DNA of 21,305 nt from Nemertoderma westbladi (lineage: Eukaryota; Xenacoelomorpha; Nemertodermatida; Nemertodermatidae), in the NCBI GenBank assembly GCA_032718475.1, contig JAUCBJ010004056.1, forward strand, positions 1 to 21,305. The letters run 5' to 3'. Shown piece by piece: positions 1 through 9,494 of this stretch. Below the pieces are notes generated by a model. That model made no database searches. It was not told the origin of the DNA and saw only the letters and a list, made by a program, of their open reading frames with translations. The position numbers and the translations under genes were made by a program. Position 1 is the first letter of the stretch. Every line of letters starts with the position of its first letter.

Positions 1-370
1 CGGCCAACATCCCCCTGTACTATTGTACTTTTCAAACCCAAAAAGGTCAACTTTGTGTCTTTTCTTGGCCATAGGATATAAGCTCAGACTGATTTTGACA
101 AGGCAAGAAAATATTGTTGAATGTCACTCAAATTAATTTGAAATTTGAAATTTCTACCTTAAATAATTTTTGATAAATAATTTGTCTAATGTCGTGGTAT
201 ATTGTGGATTATGAGGATTGAAATAGATTTAGCATTGAAATCAGAAACGATTAGTTAAACCAAAACCGCTTTGTCAATGTCGGCCGACAATTCTGCCACA
301 TTATCATTATTTTGAGTTTTTGCTTACTGATATTGATATCGTGGATACAGTGGTACTGACAAATTGTAAC
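1..370. other. AT-rich flank, no gene seen
   Basis: This stretch left of the tandem array is AT-rich with frequent stops on both strands. I see no convincing coding exon, RNA gene or mobile element. The change in base composition at about 371 is sharp, where the GC-richer repeat begins. Confidence 0.6.
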
Positions 371-602
371 GAGGCCAGGACTGTTTCATAGACCAGTGGC
401 GTATCCAGGACTGTGTCACAGACAAGTGGCGTATCCATGACTGTGTCACAAACCTGTGGCGTATCCAGGACTGTTTCACAGACCAGTGGCGTATCCAGGA
501 CTGTTTCACAGACCAGTGACGTATCCAGGACTGTGTCACAGACAAGTGGCGTATCCATGACTGTGTCACAAACCTGTGGCGTATCCAGGACTGTTTCACA
601 GA

Positions 603-630
603 CCAGTGGCGTATCCATGACTGTCACAGA
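603..630. repeat. 28-bp short unit (GACTGTCACAG type)
   Basis: Here the missing dinucleotide is a GT: the unit reads GACTGTCACAG instead of GACTGTGTCACAG. A second unit of this type is near 5910-5940. This is a different 2-bp deletion from the ATCCGACTG type. Confidence 0.85.
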
Positions 631-780
631 CCAGTGGCGTATCCAGGACTGTTTCACAGACCAGTGGCGTATCCAGGAATGTGTCATAAACCTGTGGCGT
701 ATCCAGGACTGTTTCACAGACCAGTGGCGTATCCATGACTGTGTCACAGACCAGTGGCGTATCCAGGACTGTTTCACAGA

Positions 781-2640
781 CCAGTGGCGTATCCAGGACT
801 GTGTCACAGACCAGTGGCGTATCCATGACAGTGTCACAGACCAGTCGCGTATCCAGGACTGTGTCACAAACCTGTGGCGTATCCAGGACTGTTTCAAAGA
901 CCAGTGGCGTATCCATGACTGTGTCACAGACCAGTGGCGTATCCAGGACTGTTTCACAGACCAGTGGCGTATCCAGAACTGTGTCACAGAGCAGTGGCGT
1001 ATCCAGGACTGTGTCACAGATCAGTGGCGTATATACCACTGTGTCACATAGCAGTGGCGTATCCAGGACTGTGTCACAGAGCAGTGGCGTATCCAGGACT
1101 GTGTCACAGATCAGTGGCGTATATACCACTGTGTCACAGACCAGTGGCGTATCCAGGTCTGTGTCACAGATCAGTGGCGTATCCAGGACTGTGTCACAGA
1201 TCAGTGGCGTATCCAGGACTGTTTCACAGACCAGTGGCGTATCCAGGACTGTGTCACAGACCAGTGGCGTATCCATGACAGTGTCACAGACCAGTCGCGT
1301 ATCCAGGACTGTGTCACAAACCTGTGGCGTATCCAGGACTGTTTCAAAGACCAGTGGCGTATCCATGACTGTGTCACAGACCAGTGGCGTATCCAGGACT
1401 GTTTCACAGACCAGTGGCGTATCCAGAACTGTGTCACTGAGCAGTGGCGTATATACCACTGTGTCACAGACCAGTGGCGTATCCAGGACTGTGTCACAGA
1501 GCAGTGGCGTATCCAGGACTGTGTCACAGATCAGTGGCGTATATACCACTGTGTCACATAGCAGTGGCGTATCCAGGACTGTGTCACAGAGCAGTGGCGT
1601 ATCCAGGACTGTGTCACAGATCAGTGGCGTATATACCACTGTGTCACAGACCAGTGGCGTATCCAGGTCTGTGTCACAGATCAGTGGCGTATATACCACT
1701 GTTTCACAGACCAGTGGCGTATCCAGGACTGTGTCACAGACCAGTGGCGTATCCATGACAGTGTCACAGACCAGTCGCGTATCCAGGACTGTGTCACAAA
1801 CCTGTGGCGTATCCAGGACTGTTTCAAAGACCAGTGGCGTATCCATGACTGTGTCACAGACCAGTGGCGTATCCAGGACTGTTTCACAGACCAGTGGCGT
1901 ATCCAGAACTGTGTCACAGAGCAGTGGCGTATCCAGGACTGTGTCACAGATCAGTGGCGTATATACCACTGTGTCACATAGCAGTGGCGTATCCAGGACT
2001 GTGTCACAGAGCAGTGGCGTATCCAGGACTGTGTCACAGATCAGTGGCGTATATACCACTGTGTCACAGACCAGTGGCGTATCCAGGTCTGTGTCACAGA
2101 TCAGTGGCGTATCCAGGACTGTGTCACAGATCAGTGGCGTATCCAGGACTGTTTCACAGACCAGTGGCGTATCCAGGACTGTGTCACAGACCAGTGGCGT
2201 ATCCATGACAGTGTCACAGACCAGTCGCGTATCCAGGACTGTGTCACAAACCTGTGGCGTATCCAGGACTGTTTCAAAGACCAGTGGCGTATCCATGACT
2301 GTGTCACAGACCAGTGGCGTATCCAGGACTGTTTCACAGACCAGTGGCGTATCCAGAACTGTGTCACTGAGCAGTGGCGTATATACCACTGTGTCACAGA
2401 CCAGTGGCGTATCCAGGACTGTGTCACAGAGCAGTGGCGTATCCAGGACTGTGTCACAGATCAGTGGCGTATATACCACTGTGTCACATAGCAGTGGCGT
2501 ATCCAGGACTGTGTCACAGAGCAGTGGCGTATCCAGGACTGTGTCACAGATCAGTGGCGTATATACCACTGTGTCACAGACCAGTGGCGTATCCAGGTCT
2601 GTGTCACAGATCAGTGGCGTATATACCACTGTGTCACAGA
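781..2640. repeat. 930-bp higher-order repeat, two tandem copies
   Basis: Inside the minisatellite, 781-1710 (31 units) is followed directly by a near-perfect copy at 1711-2640. Comparing them unit by unit I found one mismatch, at 1703 (T) against 2633 (G). Each 930-bp copy consists of two related blocks of 15 and 16 units. The rare unit beginning CCAGTCGCGT recurs at 841, 1291, 1771 and 2221, spaced 450, 480 and 450 bp. The near identity implies recent duplication or homogenisation. Confidence 0.93.
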
Positions 2641-2730
2641 CCAGTGGCGTATCCAGGACTGTGTCACAGATCAGTGTCGTATCCAGGTCTGTGTCACAGA
2701 TCAGTGGCGTATCCAGGACTGTGTCACAGA

Positions 2731-5456
2731 CCAGTGGCGTATCCATAACTGTGTTTCAGACCAGTGACGTATCCAGGACTGTGTCACAGACAAGTGGCGT
2801 ATCCAGGACTGTGTCACAGACCAGTGGCTTATCCAGGACTGTGTCACAGATCAGTGGCGTATCTACGACTGTGTCACAGACCAGTGGCGTATCCAGGACT
2901 GTGTCACAGACCAGTGGCGTATCCATGACTGTGTCACAGACCAGTGGCGTATCCAGGACTGTGTCACAGACTAGTGGCGTATCCAGGACTGTGTCACAGA
3001 CCAGTGGCGTATCCAGGACTGTGTCACAGACCAGTGGCGTATCCAGGACTGTGTCACAGACCAGTGGCGTATCCATGATTGTGTTACAGATCAGTGGCGT
3101 AACCATGACTGTGTCACAGACCAGTGGCGTATCCATGACTGTGTCACAGACCAGTGGCGTATCCATGACTGTGTCACAGACCAGTGGCGTATCCAGGACT
3201 GTGTTTCAGACCAGTGGCGTATCCGACTGTGTCACAGACCAGTGGCGTATCCATGACTGTGTCACAGACCAGTGGCGTATCCATGACTGTGTCACAGACC
3301 AGTGGCGTATCCAGAACTGTGTTACAGATCAGTGGCGTATCCAGGACTGTGTCACAGACTAGTGGTATATCCAGGACTGTGTCACAGACCAGTGGCGTAT
3401 CCAGGACTGTGTCACAAACCTGTGGCGTATCTACGACTGTGTCACAGACCAGTGGCGTATCCAGGACTGTGTCACAGACCAGTGGCGTATCCATGACTGT
3501 GTCACAGACCAGTGGCGTATCCAGGACTGTGTCACAGACTAGTGGCGTATCCAGGACTGTGTCACAGACCAGTGGCGTATCCAGGACTGTGTCACAGACC
3601 AGTGGCGTATCCAGGACTGTGTCACAGACCAGTGGCGTATCCATGATTGTGTTACAGATCAGTGGCGTAACCATGACTGTGTCACAGACCAGTGGCGTAT
3701 CCATGACTGTGTCACAGACCAGTGGCGTATCCATGACTGTGTCACAGACCAGTGGCGTATCCAGGACTGTGTTACAGACCAGTGGCGTATCCAGGTCTGT
3801 GTCACAGATCAGTGGCGTATCCAGGACTGTGTCACAGACCAGTGGCGTATCCATAACTGTGTTACAGACCAGTGACGTATCCAGGACTGTGTCACAGACA
3901 AGTGGCGTATCCAGGACTGTGTCACAGACCAGTGGCTTATCCAGGACTGTGTCACAGATCAGTGGCGTATCTACGACTGTGTCACAGACCAGTGGCGTAT
4001 CCAGGACTGTGTCACAGACCAGTGGCGTATCCATGACTGTGTCACAGACCAGTGGCGTATCCAGGACTGTGTCACAGACTAGTGGCGTATCCAGGACTGT
4101 GTTACAGACCAGTGGCGTATCCAGGACTTTGTCACAGACCAGTGGCGTATCCAGTACTGTGTCACAGACCAGTGGCGTATCCATGATTGTGTTACAGATC
4201 AGTGGCGTAACCATGACTGTGTCACAGACCAGTGGCGTATCCATGACTGTGTCACATACCAGTGGCGTATCCATGACTGTGTCACAGACCAGTGGCGTAT
4301 CCAGGACTGTGTTACAGACCAGTGGCGTATCCGACTGTGTCACAGACCAGTGGCGTATCCATGACTGTGTCACAGACCAGTGGCGTATCCATGACTGTGT
4401 CACAGACCAGTGGCGTATCCAGAACTGTGTTACAGATCAGTGGCGTATCCAGGACTGTGTCACAGACTAGTGGTGTATCCAGGACTGTGTCACAGACCAG
4501 TGGCTTATCCAGGACTGTGTCACAAACCTGTGGCGTATCCAGGACTGTTTCACAGACCAGTGGCGTATCCAGGACTGTGTCACAGACCAGTGGCGTATCC
4601 AGGACTGTGTCACAGACCAGTGGCGTATCCAGGACTGTGTCACAGACCAGTGGCGTATCCAGGACTGTGTCACAGATCAGTGGCGTATCCAGGACTGTGT
4701 CACAGACCAGTGGCGTATCTAGGACTGTCTCACAGACCAGTGGCGTATCCAGGACTGTGTCACAGACCAGTGGCGTATCCAGAACTGTGTCACTGAGCAG
4801 TGGCGTATATACCACTGTGTCACAGATCAGTGGCGTATCCAGGACTGTGTCACAGCGCAGTGGCGTATCCAGGACTGTGTCACAGATCAGTGGCGTATAT
4901 ACCACTGTGTCACATAGCAGTGGCGTATCCAGGACTGTGTCACAGAGCAGTGGCGTATCCAGGACTGTGTTACAGATCAGTGGCGTATATACCACTGTGT
5001 CACAGACCAGTGGCGTATCCAGGTCTGTGTCACAGATCAGTGGCGTATCCAGGACTGTGTCACAGATCAGTGTCGTATCCAGGTCTGTGTCACAGATCAG
5101 TGGCGTATCCACGACTGTGTCACAGACCAGTGGCTTATCCAGGACTGTGTCACAGATCAGTGGCGTATCTACGACTGTGTCACAGACCAGTGGCGTATCC
5201 AGGACTGTGTCACAGATCAGTGGCGTATCCAGGACTGTGTCACAGACCAGTGGCGTATCCAGGACTGTGTCACAGACCAGTGGCGTATCCATGACTGTGT
5301 TACAGATCAGTGGCGTAACCATGACTGTGTCACAGACCAGTGGCGTATCCAGGACTGTGTCACAGACCAGTGGCGTATCCATGACTGTGTCACCGACCAG
5401 TGGCGTATCCATGACTGTGTCACAGACCAGTGGCGTATCCAGGACTGTGTTACAGA
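2731..5456. repeat. 1,108-bp higher-order period (37 units less 2 bp)
   Basis: The rare variant unit containing GTAACCATGACT occurs with its AACC at 3101, 3669, 4209 and 5317. Positions 3101, 4209 and 5317 are exactly 1,108 bp apart, and the 3669 copy divides the first interval into 568 and 540 bp. The pair CCATAACTG then CCAGTGACGT at 2731-2780 recurs from 3839, again 1,108 bp on. The period is 36 normal units plus one 28-bp unit. Copies from 2731 and 3839 are nearly identical over the units compared; the third is rearranged in its first half. Confidence 0.85.
3211..3238. repeat. 28-bp short unit (ATCCGACTG type)
   Basis: This unit lacks two bases of the usual ATCCAGGACTG and reads ATCCGACTG. 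Equivalent short units lie at 4319-4346 and 5457-5484, so the deletion arose once and was spread with the higher-order block. It shifts the phase of the 30-bp pattern, and of any reading frame, by 2 bp. Confidence 0.9.
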
Positions 5457-5639
5457 CCAGTGGCGTATCCGACTGTGTCTCAGACCAGTGGCGTATCCAT
5501 GACTGTGTCACAGACCAGTGGCGTATCCATGACTGTGTCACAGACCAGTGGCGTATCCAGAACTGTGTTACAGATCAGTGGCGTATCCATGACTGTGTCA
5601 CAGACCATTGGCGTATCCGGGACTGTGTCACAGACCAGT

Positions 5640-6290
5640 GGCGTATCCAGAACTGTGTTACAGATCAGTGGCGTATCCAGGACTGTGTCACAGACTAGTG
5701 GTGTATCCAGGACTGTGTCACAGAGCAGTGGCGTATCCAGGACGGTGTCACAGACCAGTGGCGTATCCAGGACTGTGTCACAGACCAGTGGCAAATCCAG
5801 GACTGTGTTACAGACCAGTGGCGTATCCAGGACTGTTTCACAGACCAGTGGAGTATCCAGGACTGTGTCACATACCAGTGACGTATCCAGGACTGTGTCA
5901 CAGACCAGTGGCGTATCCATGACTGTCACAGACCAGTGGCGTATCCATGACTGTGCCACAGACCAGTGGCGTATCCAGAACTGTGTTACAGATCAGTGGC
6001 GTATCCAGAACTGTGTTACAGATCAGTGGCGTATCCAGGACTGTGTCACAGACTAGTGGTGTATCCAGGACTGTGTCACAGAACAGTGGCGTATCCAGGA
6101 CGGTGTCACAGACCAGTGGCGTATCCAGGACTGTGTCACAGACCAGTGGCAAATCCAGGACTGTGTTACAGACCAGTGGCGTATCCAGGACTGTTTCACA
6201 GACCAGTGGCGTATCCAGGACTGTGTCACATACCAGTGGCGTATCCAGGACTGTGTCACAGACCAGTGGCGTATCCGGGACTGTGTCACA
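5640..6290. repeat. 358-bp duplication in the right part of the array
   Basis: The unusual unit with GGCAAATCCAGG (AAATCC at 5793) recurs with AAATCC at 6151, 358 bp on, which is twelve units less 2 bp. The neighbouring order of variants is the same in both places: a TAGTGGTGTATCC unit, an AGCAGTGG or AACAGTGG unit, a GGACGGTGTC unit, then the AAATCC unit. The 28-bp unit near 5910-5940 accounts for the missing 2 bp. Confidence 0.8.
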
Positions 6291-6590
6291 GATCAGTGGT
6301 GTATCCATGACTGTGTCACAGACCAGTGGCGTATCTAGGACTGTGTCACAGACCAGTGGCGTATCCAGGACTGTGTCACAGAGCAGTGGCGTATCCAGGA
6401 CGGTGTCACAGACCAGTGGCGTATCCATGACTGTGTTACAGACCAGTGGCGTATCCATGACTGTATTACAGACCAGTGTCGTATCCAGTAATGTGTCACA
6501 GACCAGTGGCGTTTCAACGACTGTATGGCTCAGAATTGTGGCGTAGTCAGGACTTTGGCACGGGCACCGATCAGTGACGTAGCCATGGAC

Positions 6591-8774
6591 GTACCAATGG
6601 GACCCAACAAAGACCAAAGATATACTATATATAATGTTTCAAAGATCGGCGGTCTATAATTGAAGAATCCAAAAACGGGAATAAAAACCTGTCAAAATTG
6701 AGCAAAATTAATTAGAACTCTAGCGCCATTCAATCGAAGGGTACCAAATTGTAAAATAAAGTCTTCGATGCTTTGAAACACGAAATACCGTTCGCAACCC
6801 GAATGATCATCTCTCTTGGCAGTTACCTGTAAGTCTGGCCTGTAACTCTTACAACCAAAGCTTAACACTCTAACTATTTGACCCCTATATTTTCGACATC
6901 GGCTCACACCAGCAGGTATTCGCCTTATACTTCTGGGTGAACTCAGGCTGGTTGCCTAAGAGAAATGGACTGCCGTTTGCTCGAACTCACTCCTTTGGGG
7001 GGAACCTAACCTTAAATATAACCTGAACCTTAAATTAAGTTTAACACAAATATTAATCATATACTATTAACTTTCTTGCACCAAGAGCCCCCTTCCCCAG
7101 TATGGAATGGAATATGTATGCAATTATAGCATTGTCTAATGTATATATGGGTGTATGTACCTGTAAGCATGTATATGTAGAATAATTAGTATGATTATGC
7201 ATGAAAATTACAGTTATAATTAATTGTCCTAACAGTTTCTTAAAACTCGTCTTTGGGACTCCTCTGCGCCTTACTAGTGAAGGTCACTTCACTTAAACTT
7301 TCATTGTGTACATTATCCATATTGATTGTTACCCACTGGGCTAAATTACACTGTCCCATGTGTGACTGTAATAATGATTATGACATAAACGCTATGAGCC
7401 AAACCAATAAAGGATTCTTTGTTATCAAGAATAATCTCTTCCACTAAGTACCAATACCACAAACACTTTGAGCCAAAATTATTTTGTTGATGGACTTAGT
7501 GCCTTAATTCTTGTCTTCTTGCAATTGAAACCTTTATGTAAGATGTTCATTATATTTGGCCAACTCACGGATAATCCTTTTGACGGAAGTAAGTGGGCAA
7601 CCAGTCCACGGAACTAACCTGTCCCCTCAGAGTCCCTGTAATATAATGGTGGCAGTGGCTTGTCATTCAAACGAGATAATCACAAGCAATGTGCTTATAT
7701 TGTCGGAAAATAGATCTTCTGATTAAATCTCAATCAATATTTATAGTTCTTTTTATTAGCTTAGAGGAGCTATAATTGGGCATGATGCCGCATTACCCTT
7801 GATATGAGTTTAAGGGCTTCGGGGCTGTTCTAGTTCTTGTATGGGAATGCCTGCATTTTGCTTATAGAAATATGAGTGAGATTTATACTAGGATTTAAAA
7901 GAAAGATTCATGATAATTATTATTGAAGGGGTTAGATTGTGTGATTCGGGATTCGGTAGTGGCATCAGATTCCTTGAAGGTAAGGTAAAAAAGGTAAGCA
8001 TGTAGTCAGATCATTCTGGATCTTTGAAGTCTGATTTCCGCAGGGTGATTTTCGATTTAAGCATAACAAATTTTATAAACCATTTATTTATTTATATACA
8101 CCATACATTTTTTACAAACGAGTATTGGATTCAATTACCACCTTTCTTTATTTAATATATAGTTCACTCTATCTATTGCTTATATATTGCCTTTTATTAA
8201 TTTTAGATCTGGTTATTAAAACAAATGAGAAGGTAATTGATTCAATGACTGGGTTCATGTTGATAAACGATGCGGTGAATTAATTACCAGCGGGGCGCAC
8301 ATTCACTACCGTAAATTCATTCAGCAGTCAATTATATTACTGAGTTGTCGCTTTTTGAACGTCGAAATTGGAAACGGATTTACATCCAGGGGTGATGTGA
8401 AGCACTCTGTCTCGGGAATAACTTGTGGCGCCTCTGGTGGTCGGTCGCACATGTTTCGGTATTTACACGGCCATAAACCGATCAGGTCCCACCGCCAAGA
8501 AACACTGTTAATCAGATTGTTGTCGGGGAGGTTGGTCCTGTTTCACTAAAAGCGTGGCGCGTGTAATTTAAGTAGCACGTTCGTTCGTCTACCCATGTCC
8601 TCCGTTTGTCTCGTATTCAATCAACAAATCCCTAAAGTGTTGATGGGTAATTTAAAGAAATATAATTATCTTCCATATGATGAACACAAATAACTCTCTC
8701 ATTTTAACCCGATTGGATAACTTTAAATTTCTCAATTAGATATTAATTATCACCTATATTTGGAGAATACAGCG
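6591..8774. other. Non-coding AT-rich stretch upstream of the TSP1 gene
   Basis: No open frame here has a recognisable domain or persuasive length. Short frames at 7253-7447 and 8355-8549 look like chance. The last 400 bases (about 8350-8640) are richer in G+C and CpG than what precedes them and could hold promoter or 5' untranslated sequence for the gene starting at 8775. I see no clear TATA box. A weak splice acceptor (ending TTCTCAATTAG at 8739) just before the ATG leaves open an upstream non-coding exon. Confidence 0.45.
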
Positions 8775-8834
8775 ATGAGATTATCGCCAATTATTTATTT
8801 AGTTATATCAATAATATTACGTGCGGCTAGAGGC
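8775..8834 (+). other. Predicted signal peptide of the THSD7-like protein
   Basis: Residues 1-20 have a basic residue at position 2, then an uninterrupted hydrophobic core from about residue 5 to 15, and small residues (AARG) at 17-20 where signal peptidase could cut. The exact cleavage site cannot be fixed by eye. Confidence 0.75.
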
Positions 8835-9494
8835 CGGGACAACACAATCCAGGAAAGTGTGTCGGGAAAAGTAAATCGACGAGAATTAACCGAAACAACT
8901 CGGCATTTCCATTGGGACGTCTCTTCCTGGACTCCTTGCCACCTTATTGATACGGAAAAGTGCTGCGAGGACAACTGCGGTAAGACTCGTGTAACGCAGT
9001 GTGTCCGAGCGTACGACGGCGCACTGGCGCCGCCGCACTACTGCAGGATGTTCGACGGACATCAGCCGACCGATGTGGAGCTGTGCGAGGCGTCCGGCTG
9101 CCCTCGGGACTGCGTCCTCTCGCACTGGAGCGAATGGAGCGACTGCTCAGCGCGATGCGCCCCCGCCTCCCGTTACCGCACTCGGGAAGTCGTGTTACCT
9201 TCGTCGCCGGTAGGGGGCGCGCAATGCGGGCCTCTCTCCGCGACGGAGGACTGCGATTGGTTGGAGGATTGCCCCGAGGTCGCCTACCATTGGTTCGTGG
9301 GTCCCTGGGGCAGCTGCAGGGAGGCGGACGCGGGGAGCAGTGGGCTCTGCGGGGTGGGGATGAGACGGAGGGAGGTTCGGTGTCTCACCGGTCGGACTGG
9401 GGGAGTTGTGGTGGAGGACGCGAGATGTTTGCGGAAGGAGAACGGATATAAACCACTGGACGCTGAATCATGTGTACGGCCTTGCGATTGTAAG
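8775..9494 (+). CDS. THSD7: THSD7-like protein, first coding exon (signal peptide + 3 TSP1 domains)
   Basis: This exon encodes 240 residues, ending in phase 0 at an AAG|GTGAGT donor. The start is taken at the ATG at 8775 because it puts a hydrophobic leader at residues 1-20 (core IIYLVISIIL), a likely signal peptide for secretion or membrane insertion. Three cysteine-rich TSP1 domains follow: about 47-110 (DVSSWTPC), 113-166 (CVLSHWSEWSDC, with WSEW as a possible C-mannosylation site) and 171-238 (YHWFVGPWGSC, CGVGMRRREVRC). Alternation of a DCxLSxWSxWSxC domain with a YxWxxGPWxxC domain is the hallmark of THSD7A/THSD7B, large type I membrane proteins with many TSP1 repeats; the vertebrate members are linked to endothelial migration and podocytes. 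The fourth domain begins at the very end (CDCK) and continues in the exon at 11310. G+C is well above the surrounding introns. Function in this animal is inferred from family only. Confidence 0.88.

Larger units (their letters stand above)
371..6590. repeat. 30-bp minisatellite array, about 205 units
   Basis: A head-to-tail array with a 30-bp period fills over 6 kb. Each unit carries the cores GTGGCGTATCC and CTGTGTCACAG. The unit is about 57% G+C and has one CpG, in clear contrast to the AT-rich flanks. Recurrent variants include ATCCATGACT, ATCCAGAACT, ATCCAGGTCT, ATATACCACT and ATCTACGACT in the middle, GTTTCACA or GTGTTACA at the end, and a first base pair CC, TC, GC or CT. The array starts with a partial unit near 371 and decays from about 6500: the units at 6531-6590 keep only traces such as GTGGCGTAGTCAGGACT. 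Most units are exactly 30 bp, but a few are 28 bp. There are no unique spacers, so this is not a CRISPR array. Function is unknown; expansion by unequal exchange or replication slippage is the ordinary explanation. Confidence 0.97.

Noticed and set aside
596-2746. 716-residue minus-strand frame (DTVLDTPLVC repeats)
   Set aside because: Same periodicity effect as the plus-strand frame; both cannot be real and neither has independent support.
735-3362. 875-residue plus-strand reading frame of ten-residue repeats
   Set aside because: It exists because the unit is 30 bp and lacks stops in nearly all frames. Comparable frames run on the other strand, there is no flanking domain, and variants do not favour silent sites.
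371-6590. CRISPR array
   Set aside because: Units are contiguous with no unique spacers, and the locus sits beside spliced animal exons.
7253-7447. 64-residue frame in the upstream flank
   Set aside because: Short, with no recognisable motif, splice context or base composition typical of the exons here.
8355-8549. 64-residue frame before the THSD7-like gene
   Set aside because: No domain and no clear start; the local G+C rise more likely reflects promoter or leader sequence, though a non-coding first exon is possible.
8760-8774. Upstream TTG start for the THSD7-like exon
   Set aside because: TTG is not a usual start in animals; the ATG at 8775 places the hydrophobic leader at the N-terminus.
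9001-9451. Alternative frames inside the first THSD7-like exon
   Set aside because: They are shadows of the GC-rich coding frame, which alone shows the TSP1 cysteine and tryptophan pattern.
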